Shown one piece after another: positions 29,246 to 37,735 of a DNA stretch of 64,000 bases. Position 1 is the first letter of the stretch. Every line of letters begins with the position of its first letter. The notes below the pieces were generated by a model, which was given only the letters and a program-made list of their open reading frames with translations, made no database searches and was not told where the DNA came from. A program made the translations under genes and the position numbers. The stretch is taken from NCBI GenBank assembly GCA_018823325.1, contig JAHJIJ010000009.1, forward strand, positions 24,384 through 88,383, in the 5' to 3' direction. The DNA comes from Alphaproteobacteria bacterium. Lineage in GTDB: Bacteria > Pseudomonadota > Alphaproteobacteria > Sphingomonadales > Sphingomonadaceae.

Positions 29246-31188
29246 GCTTTCCGGCCTATCCTGACTATAAAGACAGTGGGGTTGCATGGTTGGGCGATGT
29301 GCCGAGCCATTGGACAATAGGTCGTATCAAAGACCTGTTCGAGATCAGAAAACGGATTGCCGGAGAACTTGGCTATGATGTCCTTTCAATCACGCAATCA
29401 GGAATCCGCGTAAAGGACGTCGAGAGCAACGACGGCCAACAGGCCATGGACTATTCCAAATATCAGCTCGTCTATCCTGGCGATTTCGCCATGAACCACA
29501 TGGATTTGTTGACGGGTTGGATCGACATCGCCGCGCAGAATGGTGTGACAAGCCCGGACTATCGAGTATTCGCGGCTCGCAATCCTGCCACAATTAATGA
29601 TCGCTTTTACCTGAGCGTCTTTCAGATGGCCTACACGGCTCGTCAGTTTTATCCTTTTGGTCAAGGCTCGTCACAACTAGGCAGATGGAGGTTGCCGACA
29701 GACGCATTCTATGCGTTCCCAATCCCTGTCCCTTCGGTCGCAGAACAAAGCGCAATCCACTCATTCCTTGACCGGGAAACGGCGAAGATCGATGCACTGG
29801 TGGCGGAGCAGGAGCGGTTGATCACGCTGTTGAGGGAAAAGCGGCACGCGGTCATCTCCCACGCCGTGACCAAGGGCCTCAACCCCGGCGCCCCCATGAA
29901 AGACAGTGGCATCGAATGGCTCGGCGAAATCCCAGCGCATTGGGAAGTGCCCCCAGTCGGTTCGCTGCTCATGGAGTCGCCGTGTTACGGCGTGCTGGTT
30001 CCGGATGGTGATCCCGAGGGTGTTCCCATGTTGCGGATCACAGACATGCAGGACGGGTCTGCCCGACGCGATGCCTTGGTCACCATCTCCCCGGCCTTGT
30101 CGGCTCAGTATTCTCGAACAATCGTTTCCGAGGGTGATCTACTCCTCTCAGTTGTCGGCACGATTGGAGAAAGCCTCATTGTCGATAGCCAGCTAGCCGG
30201 CGTCAACTTGTCCCGCGCTGTCGCTCGGCTTCAACCGAATGGTAATGCGTCGGCCCAATTCATGAGATGGATATTTCGGTCTACGATCCTCTCGCACTTC
30301 GTCGATATGACTTGCGTTGGCACCGCGCAGAAGGTTCTGAACATGGGCGCGTTGGCATCAATGCGAGTGCCACTCCCGTCAAAACAGGAACAAGACGAAA
30401 TTGTTGAGCACCTTGGCAGGGCCATCGACATTTTAGAGAACCTGATTGCAACAGCCATTTCCACAATTTCCCTCCTGCAAGAACGTCGCACAGTCCTGAT
30501 CTCTGCCGCTATCACGGGCAAAATCGACGTGCGTGCGCTGGCATCCCAGAGCAACGTCGTGCCTATCGACAGCGCCCGACCATCGATCCTGCCACCATTG
30601 CGGGCCGTGGTCGGAGCCTACGCCATCCGCGAACTTGGGCCGATGGGACGTATGGCCGTGATGAAGGCGGGCTATCTGGCCGAGGGCCACACCGGGTTCA
30701 GCGACCTGAACGGACGATACGAACGCTTTGCGGCCGGTCCATATGACTCAAGTCTGATTGCGGCCATGGAGCGTGGTGCCGAGGAAATCTGCTCCATCGT
30801 GATCAATGAACCCCAAGATGAGGGCAAGCCGGTCACTTACGATATTCCGAAGGGCTGTCAGCCTCCCCCCGACGCCTTATCGGCCTTGGTGGGGGAGGAC
30901 CGCGCGCAGAGATTTCTCGCATTACTGTCCTTGCTCAAGGGTATCGGCAGGGACGGTGTGGAAGCGGCCGCCACGCTCTACGCCGTGTGGAACGATCTGC
31001 TCGCCGCCGGGAAAGCCGCCGATGCCAATGCCATCTGCAACGGCGTTCTCAACGACTGGCACCCTGAAAAGGCCAAGAAGTTCAAGCGCGCCGATCTGGA
31101 TCATTGGTTAGATTGGATGCGCCGGAACCGCCTTGTGCCGGATGGCTCGGCACCGCGAACCGATAACCAAGGAAGCCTGTTCGCATGA
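29242..31188 (+). CDS. hsdS: Type I R-M specificity (S) subunit with long C-terminal extension
   Basis: A 648-residue protein; typical HsdS is ~400-450. Residues 1-434 have two target-recognition halves, each opening with [14 protein letters not shown] or [14 protein letters not shown] and closing with a conserved coiled coil ([35 protein letters not shown], then [19 protein letters not shown]). Residues ~435-648 are extra: around 466-505 the pattern [14 protein letters not shown] ... [15 protein letters not shown] is seen, which resembles the K..Y.A...GP core of Panacea/DUF4065-like domains, followed by a helical tail ending in SLFA. The role of the extension is unknown. The adjacent gene order is hsdM, hsdS, nuclease-like gene, hsdR. 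Confidence 0.9.
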   Translation: MSFPAYPDYKDSGVAWLGDVPSHWTIGRIKDLFEIRKRIAGELGYDVLSITQSGIRVKDVESNDGQQAMDYSKYQLVYPGDFAMNHMDLLTGWIDIAAQNGVTSPDYRVFAARNPATINDRFYLSVFQMAYTARQFYPFGQGSSQLGRWRLPTDAFYAFPIPVPSVAEQSAIHSFLDRETAKIDALVAEQERLITLLREKRHAVISHAVTKGLNPGAPMKDSGIEWLGEIPAHWEVPPVGSLLMESPCYGVLVPDGDPEGVPMLRITDMQDGSARRDALVTISPALSAQYSRTIVSEGDLLLSVVGTIGESLIVDSQLAGVNLSRAVARLQPNGNASAQFMRWIFRSTILSHFVDMTCVGTAQKVLNMGALASMRVPLPSKQEQDEIVEHLGRAIDILENLIATAISTISLLQERRTVLISAAITGKIDVRALASQSNVVPIDSARPSILPPLRAVVGAYAIRELGPMGRMAVMKAGYLAEGHTGFSDLNGRYERFAAGPYDSSLIAAMERGAEEICSIVINEPQDEGKPVTYDIPKGCQPPPDALSALVGEDRAQRFLALLSLLKGIGRDGVEAAATLYAVWNDLLAAGKAADANAICNGVLNDWHPEKAKKFKRADLDHWLDWMRRNRLVPDGSAPRTDNQGSLFA

Positions 31189-31207
31189 GCAGCCGGAGCC
31201 TGACCTG

Positions 31208-32290
31208 ATGGCGATCTATGCCCTTACCAACGAACAGCTCGTTCCCGTGTCGGCGACCAGTTTCACCGCTGAGAATATCCACGAGCGGCGGCATATCCAG
31301 CAACTGCTGAAAGCCAATATCGCGGTGCTCGACGAGGGCCTGATGGTGATCGCCGAGGAGTTCGGCGAATGGGTCGACAGTTCGCGGCGGATCGATCTGC
31401 TGTGCATCGACACGGATGCCAATCTTGTGGTCGTCGAACTGAAACGCACCGAGGATGGCGGGCACATGGAGCTACAGGCCCTGCGCTATGCGGCCATGAT
31501 CTCCGCCATGACGTTCGAGCAACTGGTTGATACCCACGCCCGCTATCGCAATCCCGGCCCACCGGACCTTGATGGGGCGCAGGCGGCAATCCTCGATTTC
31601 CTCGGCTGGGCTAGCCCGGATGAAGACCAATTCGGCCAGGACACGCGGATCATCCTGGCATCCGCCAATTTCAGCAAGGAGCTGACCACAGCTGTCCTGT
31701 GGCTGCGGGATCGGGACATCGACATCCGCTGTGTGCGGCTACAGCCTTATCGCATGGCTGATGGCCCCATCCTGCTCGATGTGCAGCAATTGATCCCCCT
31801 GCCCGAAACCGCCAGCTTCCAGACCCAGATCGGCGTCAAACGACAGGCCGAACGGAAACAGCGCTCGGAAAGGCACGACATCCGCTTGGAGTTCTGGACG
31901 CAACTCCTGCCCTTGGCCGCGCAGCACACCTCGCTGCATTCCGGCCGCAGTCCTACCAAGGATAACTGGATCGGCGCATCGGCGGGGCGGCAGGGCTTCA
32001 CCTACAATTACAACATCCGGCAGCGCGATTCACAGGTCCACCTCTGGATTGCGGACGACGAAGCGGCCTTTCACCAGCTTGAGGGGGACAAGCTCCAGAT
32101 CGAACAGGAGTTCGGCCGCTCGCTGATCTGGAAAAAGGAGGATGGCCAAAAAGGCACCCTGATCGGCGCGCTGGTCGATGGCGGATACCGCTCCGACCGG
32201 GAGGACTGGCCGAAGGTTCAGCGCGATCTAGTGGATGCCATGGTGAAACTAGAACAGGTGCTGAAACCACGTCTGGCACGGCTGGGATAG
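31208..32290 (+). CDS. PD-(D/E)XK nuclease-like protein with DUF4268-type C-terminus
   Basis: A 360-residue protein encoded between hsdS and hsdR. Residues ~60-85 read RIDLLCIDTDANLVVVELKR, a clear D...ExK nuclease motif (D ~62, E ~77, K ~79) of the NucS/DUF91 kind, followed by the helix GGHMELQALRYAAMIS. The C-terminal ~150 residues (RLEFWTQLLPLA, WIGASAGRQGFTYNYNIRQ, LIWKKEDGQKGTLIGALVD) match the style of DUF4268. The ATG at 31208 is 19 bp after the hsdS stop. It may be an accessory nuclease or a DNA-end sensor of the restriction complex; neither is demonstrated. Confidence 0.82.
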   Translation: MAIYALTNEQLVPVSATSFTAENIHERRHIQQLLKANIAVLDEGLMVIAEEFGEWVDSSRRIDLLCIDTDANLVVVELKRTEDGGHMELQALRYAAMISAMTFEQLVDTHARYRNPGPPDLDGAQAAILDFLGWASPDEDQFGQDTRIILASANFSKELTTAVLWLRDRDIDIRCVRLQPYRMADGPILLDVQQLIPLPETASFQTQIGVKRQAERKQRSERHDIRLEFWTQLLPLAAQHTSLHSGRSPTKDNWIGASAGRQGFTYNYNIRQRDSQVHLWIADDEAAFHQLEGDKLQIEQEFGRSLIWKKEDGQKGTLIGALVDGGYRSDREDWPKVQRDLVDAMVKLEQVLKPRLARLG

Positions 32291-32299
32291 GACGGCCGC

Positions 32300-35200
32300 A
32301 TGAACCTCCACAAGGAAATCAGCTTCGAGGACGAAATCTGCGCCGATCTGGACGCGGCCGGCTGGCTTTATGAAGAGGGTTCGGCCGTTTGCTACGACAG
32401 GGCGCGCGCGCTGTTTCCCGAAGACGTGCAGACTTGGCTTGAAGCGACCCAGCCGCAGGCATGGGAGGCGCTGACCAAAGCACATGGCCATGCGGCTATT
32501 GACGTGCTGTGCGACCGGCTGCGCAAATCGCTCAACGATCGCGGGACGCTGGATGTCCTGCGCTATGGCGTGGAACTGATTGGCGTGAAGGGTCTGGTCA
32601 GCCTGGCGCAATTCGCTCCGGCCTCCGGCATGAACCCGGACATCGTAGCGCGATATGAGGCCAATCGCCTGCGTGTGGTGCGCCAGCTGCGCTATTCCAA
32701 GGCCAATGAGAACTGCATCGACATCGGCCTGTTCCTGAACGGGATTCCCGTTGCCACCGCCGAGTTGAAAACGGATTTCACGCAGTCGGTTGGCGACGCG
32801 ATTGACCAATACAAGTTCGACCGCTCCCCTCGGGGAGAGCCGTTGCTGGCCTTCGCGAGCGGGGCGCTCGTCCATTTCGCGGTCAGCAACCGCGATGTGA
32901 TGATGACCACCAAGCTGGAGGCCGGTGCCACGCGCTTCCTCCCCTTCAATCGCGGCAATCAAGGCGGTGCGGGCAACCCGGTGGGCGGCCCCGGCCATCC
33001 GACAGCCTATCTCTGGCAGGAGGTCTGGCAGCGGGATAGCTGGCTGGAAATCATCGGCCGCTACATGATCGCCCGGCGCGACAAGAAGAAGCAGATCAGT
33101 GGGATCATCTTCCCCCGCTACCATCAACTCGACGCCACCCGCCAACTGCGGGCGCAGGTAAAGTCGGAAGGGGCTGGCGGCCGGTTCCTGATTCAGCACA
33201 GCGCCGGATCGGGCAAGACCAACTCCATCGCGTGGTCGGCCCATTTTCTGGCCGATCTGCACGACGATCAGGACGGCAAGATTTTCTCTAGCGTCATCGT
33301 GGTGTCCGACCGCAACGTCATTGACGCCCAGTTGCAGGAAGCCCTGTTCGAGTTCGAGCGGACCAAGGGCGTTGTGGCCACCATCACCAGCGACGGCGGG
33401 AGCAAGAGCGCGGCGCTGGCCGAGGCGCTGGACGCGGGCAAGAAAATCATCGTCTGCACCATGCAGACGTTCCCCTTCGCTCTGGAGGCCGTGCGGGAAC
33501 GCGCGGCCACACAGGGCAAGCGCTTCGCCGTGATTGCCGACGAGGCCCACAGCAGCCAGGCCGGGGAAACCGCCGCCAAACTCAAGGCCGTGCTGACACC
33601 GGAGGAGATCGAAGAAATCAGCGACGGCGGGGAAATCAGCACCGAAGATCTTCTGGCTGCGCAGATGGCCGCGCGCGCTTCTGCGGACGGGGTGACCTAT
33701 GTTGCCTTCACCGCGACGCCGAAGTCAAAAACGATGGAGTTGTTCGGCCGTCGGCCTTACCCGGAATTGCCCGTCAGCGAGAAGAACAAGCCTGCGCCGT
33801 TCCATGTCTATTCGATGCGGCAGGCGATCGAGGAGGGGTTCATCCTCGACGTGCTGAAAAATTACACCCCCTATCGGCTGGCCTTCAAACTGGCCAACGG
33901 CGGCGAGGAATGGGACGAGCAGGAGGTAGAGAGAAGCGCGGCCATGAAAGGCATCATGCGCTGGGTCCGCCTCCACCCCTACAACATCGCGCAGAAAGTG
34001 CAGATTGTCGTCGAGCATTTCCGCGAGAATATCGCCCCGTTGCTGGACGGCAAGGCCAAGGCGATGGTCGTGCTGGGCAGTCGGCTGGAGGCAGTGCGGT
34101 GGCAGATCGCCATCGAGAAATACATCAAATCGCAGGGCTACAAGATGGCCACGCTTGTGGCATTCTCCGGGGAGGTGAACGATCCCGAAGGCACGGGCGA
34201 ACCTCTATCGGAAACCAGCGCCAGGCTTAATCCCGGCCTGAGGGGCCGTGACATCCGCGACGCCTTCACCGACGAGGATTGCAAGATTTTGCTCGTCGCC
34301 AACAAGTTCCAGACAGGCTTCGACCAGCCGCTTCTTTGCGGAATGTATGTTGATCGCCGTCTGGCCGGCATTCAGGCGGTGCAGACCCTATCGCGCCTCA
34401 ACCGCGCGCATCCGGGCAAGGATACCACCTATATCCTCGATTTCGTGAACAGCTCGGAAGAAGTGCTCAAGGCCTTCCGGCAATACTACGAAACGGCCGA
34501 AATCGAGGCGGCGACCGATCCTAACCTGATCTTCGATCTGCGCGCCAAGCTGGATGCTTCCGGCCACTATGATCAATATGAAATCGACCGGCTGGTGTCA
34601 GTGGAACTCGATCCTTCCGCGACGCAGGGCCAGTTGATCGCAGCGCTTGAGCCGGTGGCCCAGCGCCTCCTCCATCTGTTCAAGGAGGCCCAGGAACGGT
34701 TCAAGGCGGCAAAGGACAAAACGGAGAAGGATGAAGCCCGCGACGAAATGAACGCCCTGATCCTGTTCCGCAACGACATGGGCGGGTTTGTTCGTATCTA
34801 CACATTCCTGTCGCAGATTTTCGATTATGCCAGCACCGAAATCGAAAAGCGCTTCCTGTTCTACAAGCGCCTGATTCCGCTGCTGCAATTCGGCCGAGAG
34901 CGCGAAGGTGTGGACTTGTCCGGCGTGAAGCTGACCCACCACAACCTCAAGGATCAGGGCAAACGAAACCTGTCGATGGGCGGCGATCCAGTGCTGTTGC
35001 CGCCGATCACCGGCGTCGGCTCGGGGAGCGTTCAGGACAAGGAGAAGGCCCTGCTGGCGGACATCATCGCCAAGGTGAACGATCTGTTCGAAGGCGAACT
35101 CACCGACGACGATCAACTAATCTACGTAAACAACGTGATCAAGGGTAAGCTGCTGGAGTCCGAAGCCCTGCGGGTTCAGGCGCAGAACAACACCAAGGCC

Positions 35201-35374
35201 CAGTTCGCCGCATCGCCGACATTGTCGAACGAAATCCTCAATGCGGTGATGGACGCCCTCGCCGCTCACGAAACGATGAGCAGCCAAGCACTGCAGAGCC
35301 AGAAGATTCGTGATGGCCTAAAGGAAATCCTGCTCGGGCCAGGGGAACTCTACGAAACGCTCCGCAAGGAATGA
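32300..35374 (+). CDS. hsdR: Type I restriction endonuclease, R (translocase/nuclease) subunit
   Basis: A 1024-residue protein. The N-terminal nuclease domain has CIDIGLFLNGIPVATAELKT (D...ELK, near residue 154). The SF2 motor has Walker A HSAGSGKTNSIAW (~300), DEAHSSQAG (~413), VAFTATPKSKTMELFG and the later motifs FQTGFDQPLLCGMYVD and TLSRLNRAHPGKDTTYILDF. It translocates DNA and cuts unmethylated DNA away from the site. It starts 9 bp after the nuclease-like gene, so the four genes appear to form one operon. Confidence 0.95.
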   Translation: MNLHKEISFEDEICADLDAAGWLYEEGSAVCYDRARALFPEDVQTWLEATQPQAWEALTKAHGHAAIDVLCDRLRKSLNDRGTLDVLRYGVELIGVKGLVSLAQFAPASGMNPDIVARYEANRLRVVRQLRYSKANENCIDIGLFLNGIPVATAELKTDFTQSVGDAIDQYKFDRSPRGEPLLAFASGALVHFAVSNRDVMMTTKLEAGATRFLPFNRGNQGGAGNPVGGPGHPTAYLWQEVWQRDSWLEIIGRYMIARRDKKKQISGIIFPRYHQLDATRQLRAQVKSEGAGGRFLIQHSAGSGKTNSIAWSAHFLADLHDDQDGKIFSSVIVVSDRNVIDAQLQEALFEFERTKGVVATITSDGGSKSAALAEALDAGKKIIVCTMQTFPFALEAVRERAATQGKRFAVIADEAHSSQAGETAAKLKAVLTPEEIEEISDGGEISTEDLLAAQMAARASADGVTYVAFTATPKSKTMELFGRRPYPELPVSEKNKPAPFHVYSMRQAIEEGFILDVLKNYTPYRLAFKLANGGEEWDEQEVERSAAMKGIMRWVRLHPYNIAQKVQIVVEHFRENIAPLLDGKAKAMVVLGSRLEAVRWQIAIEKYIKSQGYKMATLVAFSGEVNDPEGTGEPLSETSARLNPGLRGRDIRDAFTDEDCKILLVANKFQTGFDQPLLCGMYVDRRLAGIQAVQTLSRLNRAHPGKDTTYILDFVNSSEEVLKAFRQYYETAEIEAATDPNLIFDLRAKLDASGHYDQYEIDRLVSVELDPSATQGQLIAALEPVAQRLLHLFKEAQERFKAAKDKTEKDEARDEMNALILFRNDMGGFVRIYTFLSQIFDYASTEIEKRFLFYKRLIPLLQFGREREGVDLSGVKLTHHNLKDQGKRNLSMGGDPVLLPPITGVGSGSVQDKEKALLADIIAKVNDLFEGELTDDDQLIYVNNVIKGKLLESEALRVQAQNNTKAQFAASPTLSNEILNAVMDALAAHETMSSQALQSQKIRDGLKEILLGPGELYETLRKE

Positions 35375-35387
35375 TTGCGGTAGTCGA

Positions 35388-35699
35388 TCAACGGCTTCCA
35401 TCGGATTCTTGCGAGACAGCCTCTTTCACGGGAGTGGACGCCCCTAGCAATTGCGCATTGGCGCACGCCGCGTCAGCGGACGTGTGCCAGAAATTGAATT
35501 GCTCCATGTCATTGGCGTCAAAATAGGCTTCCTGCACAGCCTTTGTCGCGACGCAAAGTTCGCCAAAGGTGCCATTTTCTTGGACCCAATCGTGGCGTCG
35601 CTTCGCCTTTTCGATTGCACTTTCCCCGCAGGCCGTGATCGACAACGACATTAGCCCGACAAACAAAGCCACGCGCACTCTGGTGTTCCCATGTTGCAC
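35388..35699 (-). CDS. Small putative lipoprotein of unknown function
   Basis: About 103 residues from GTG 35699, which follows GGACGGAG; the frame is open to 35750. The N-terminus is a lipoprotein signal (VALFVGLMSLSITACGE, Cys in the lipobox). The mature part (AIEKAKRRHDWVQENGTFGEL, FDANDMEQFNFWHTSADAA) is polar and helical, with no recognisable family. It is convergent with hsdR, 13 bp between stops. Confidence 0.5.
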   Translation of the reverse strand: MQHGNTRVRVALFVGLMSLSITACGESAIEKAKRRHDWVQENGTFGELCVATKAVQEAYFDANDMEQFNFWHTSADAACANAQLLGASTPVKEAVSQESDGSR

Positions 35700-36444
35700 C
35701 GCTCCGTCCCGCCAGCCGGGACGGTTGATCGACGCGAACACAGGGCACACGCCTCCCGCGTATTCCCTTTCGGTATTGTATTTCGCAGGCCGCCCGACCT
35801 GAAGGCCGAGAGTCCTGTGTTCGCCGCCGATTGCGGGCTGCCCCTTCCGATCAAAGTCGGGACAGCGAGCGTATGTTTATGGAAGGAACGCCTATTTGTC
35901 CATTCGTTGGAGGGCGGCCGCTGTTCGTCGCCCATCGCCAGCGTAGCGTTTCTTGAACCGACTCTGGCCGCCGGACGCACCCAAATGGAAACACGGCAAT
36001 CCGACTTAGTCAGATTGTCTCAGGAGCGCGCGGAGCAATGGCCGTCCAAGACAGCATCCCAACGGCTCGAAACACCTGGTCGTCACTGCTAGCCCAATAC
36101 AGCAGTCTAGGAAGGCGAGCGGCAGGCCAGGCCCACCCTGTCGACGGCGGCGGAATGGTCATGACTCGCGCGCGCCCGCGCGCGCATGATTGTCGTTCAT
36201 GGGACGAGATTGGCTTTTTGGCTAGCGAATTGCCCCGCAGTTGCCCCGCCGCCATAAATCATAAGATGGAGACGAAAATCACCTGATCACTCAAGGGCTT
36301 TCCACGAGCGATCCACTGATTGCTTATCAGCATCTCGCCACGTCCTTGAAGTGTATGAGCGCGCCGATGGACGCTATTTTGCCCTCCCGCGATCAGACGA
36401 GATCGACCATCCGAACGAATGCCCAATGGTGTTATAGGGGCACT
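35700..36444. other. Non-coding stretch before the PIN-like gene
   Basis: About 745 bp without a convincing gene. Open frames in it lack ribosome-binding sites and have no family features. It contains the left copy of a CG-rich direct repeat (36175-36202) whose partner lies beyond the PIN-like gene. It may be remnant or regulatory DNA. Confidence 0.5.
36175..36202. repeat. CG-rich direct repeat, left copy
   Basis: CCCGCGCGCGCATGATT followed by GTCGTTCATGG. The right copy at 37656-37687 has a longer CG run, then GTGATTGTCGCTCATGG. The two copies bracket the PIN-like gene on both sides. Confidence 0.65.
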
Positions 36445-37563
36445 ATGGTTTCGATTGAGCAGCACTTGGCGAATCCGCATGTCTCGATTGAGGCGCACAT
36501 CGGACACCGCTGCCAAGAGTTAGCTGCTGATCTTGTGACCAGACGACCGATATATCTCGACTTCCGCTTCTGGGTGATTGCCCGCGAGGTGCGCGCGGGG
36601 ATTCGAAACGACCCATTCGAACGGAAGTTGGTGCATCATCTTGAGCGCCTCGCACGGCAAGGTAAAATATTCTGCCCGATCTCGGCGACCACGTTCGTCG
36701 AGCTTATGAAAATTGGCGACGATCTGCGTCGCCGGGCGACCTTGGATGTAATTGAGGAACTGAGTCACGGTGTCTCACTTATGCCGGAGCCTGACCGCGT
36801 CGAAGATGAGCTTGAGACAATCTTTCGCGTCGCATTGACATCGAAGCCGACAGCTCTCCGTCGCGTCTGGACCCGGCTCGCCTATGTCATGGGTAATTTC
36901 CATGTGAGCGATAACCGCTTTCCACCAGACGTCGAGTTGGCGATCCAGAAGGCATTCTTCGATCATGTATGGGAGCGACCTCTCAGTGAGGTCGCCGCAA
37001 GCATTGACCGTGCAGAGTTTGATATGTCCGGCGAAATGGCGTCGCTCGCTGAAAAGCTTAACGAAGGGAATCGGATCCATCAGTCTGAAATGACTTCCTT
37101 CGAAGCTGTCCTAGGCACTGAAACAAGAGGCGTCTCGGAGATAGCAGAGCCGATCTTCGGACAGCTTGTTGCACGTCTCGGGGACTTTCGGTCCGATCAA
37201 GCACGCTCCGAACAGTCGGTGCGAATCGCGACCAATTTCGTGCAAGCCATCCTGTCTGGCGAGCATCGAAACAAGCTGCCAACAATCCACGTGCACGCAA
37301 GTTTACAGGCTCTGTTTCGCTGGGAATACCGAAGCAAAAAAATAACGGGAAATGACCTGTTCGACTTTGGCCATGCAGCTGCAGCCCTCGGGTATTGCGA
37401 TGCATTTTTCACCGAGGCCGGCATCACCCGGGCAATTGCACATCCTCGCATCAATCTGGGCACTCTTTACGGCTGCTTTGTCACTAATGATGTTGAGCAA
37501 GCGTTGGGCTATCTTCAAGCGTTGTCAGGCGCGGAAGTGCCCAGCTCCGAGTCACGACGTTAG
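36445..37563 (+). CDS. PIN-like domain protein, unknown function
   Basis: A 372-residue protein; ATG 36445 follows AGGGG (the frame is open to 36346). PIN-like features are the early IYLDFRFW (first acidic residue) and the C-terminal NDLFDFGHAAAALGYCDAFF, then LYGCFVTNDVEQALGYL, matching the acidic positions of PIN ribonucleases. The middle is helical with no known motif. Codon use looks less GC-rich than its neighbours, suggesting separate acquisition, and the gene is flanked by direct repeats. It may be a defence effector or toxin-like RNase; this is inference, and no antitoxin-like partner is seen. Confidence 0.6.
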   Translation: MVSIEQHLANPHVSIEAHIGHRCQELAADLVTRRPIYLDFRFWVIAREVRAGIRNDPFERKLVHHLERLARQGKIFCPISATTFVELMKIGDDLRRRATLDVIEELSHGVSLMPEPDRVEDELETIFRVALTSKPTALRRVWTRLAYVMGNFHVSDNRFPPDVELAIQKAFFDHVWERPLSEVAASIDRAEFDMSGEMASLAEKLNEGNRIHQSEMTSFEAVLGTETRGVSEIAEPIFGQLVARLGDFRSDQARSEQSVRIATNFVQAILSGEHRNKLPTIHVHASLQALFRWEYRSKKITGNDLFDFGHAAAALGYCDAFFTEAGITRAIAHPRINLGTLYGCFVTNDVEQALGYLQALSGAEVPSSESRR

Positions 37564-37655
37564 GCACCTAGCGCAGCCATCCACGCCAGTCCCGCCATGA
37601 TGGTAATTTGGCGCGAATAGTCCAAAGTGGCGCGACTGCTAGATAGCCCTATGAT

Positions 37656-37687
37656 CCCGCGCGCGCGCGCGTGATTGTCGCTCATGG
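37656..37687. repeat. CG-rich direct repeat, right copy
   Basis: A CCCGCG...CG run followed by GTGATTGTCGCTCATGG, repeating 36175-36202 in the same orientation. It lies about 90 bp after the PIN-like gene's stop. Confidence 0.65.
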
Positions 37688-37735
37688 CAGCATTGCCTAT
37701 TTCTACCCCGAGGATCAGATCAGGCCTTCTCCGGC

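Noticed and set aside
27437..29317. A 626-residue open frame opposite hsdM
   Set aside because: Composition is that of an antisense shadow; the plus strand has all HsdM motifs.
32249..33550. A 433-residue open frame opposite hsdR
   Set aside because: Shadow of the HsdR motor and nuclease region; no motifs.
35691..36092. A 133-residue plus-strand frame in the gap before the PIN-like gene
   Set aside because: No ribosome-binding site, no family motif, and it runs through the start of a more credible lipoprotein gene.
36165..36190. CG dinucleotide run as a possible Z-DNA or regulatory site
   Set aside because: Low-complexity CG runs are expected at this GC content; only the repeated flanking string was kept as a signal.
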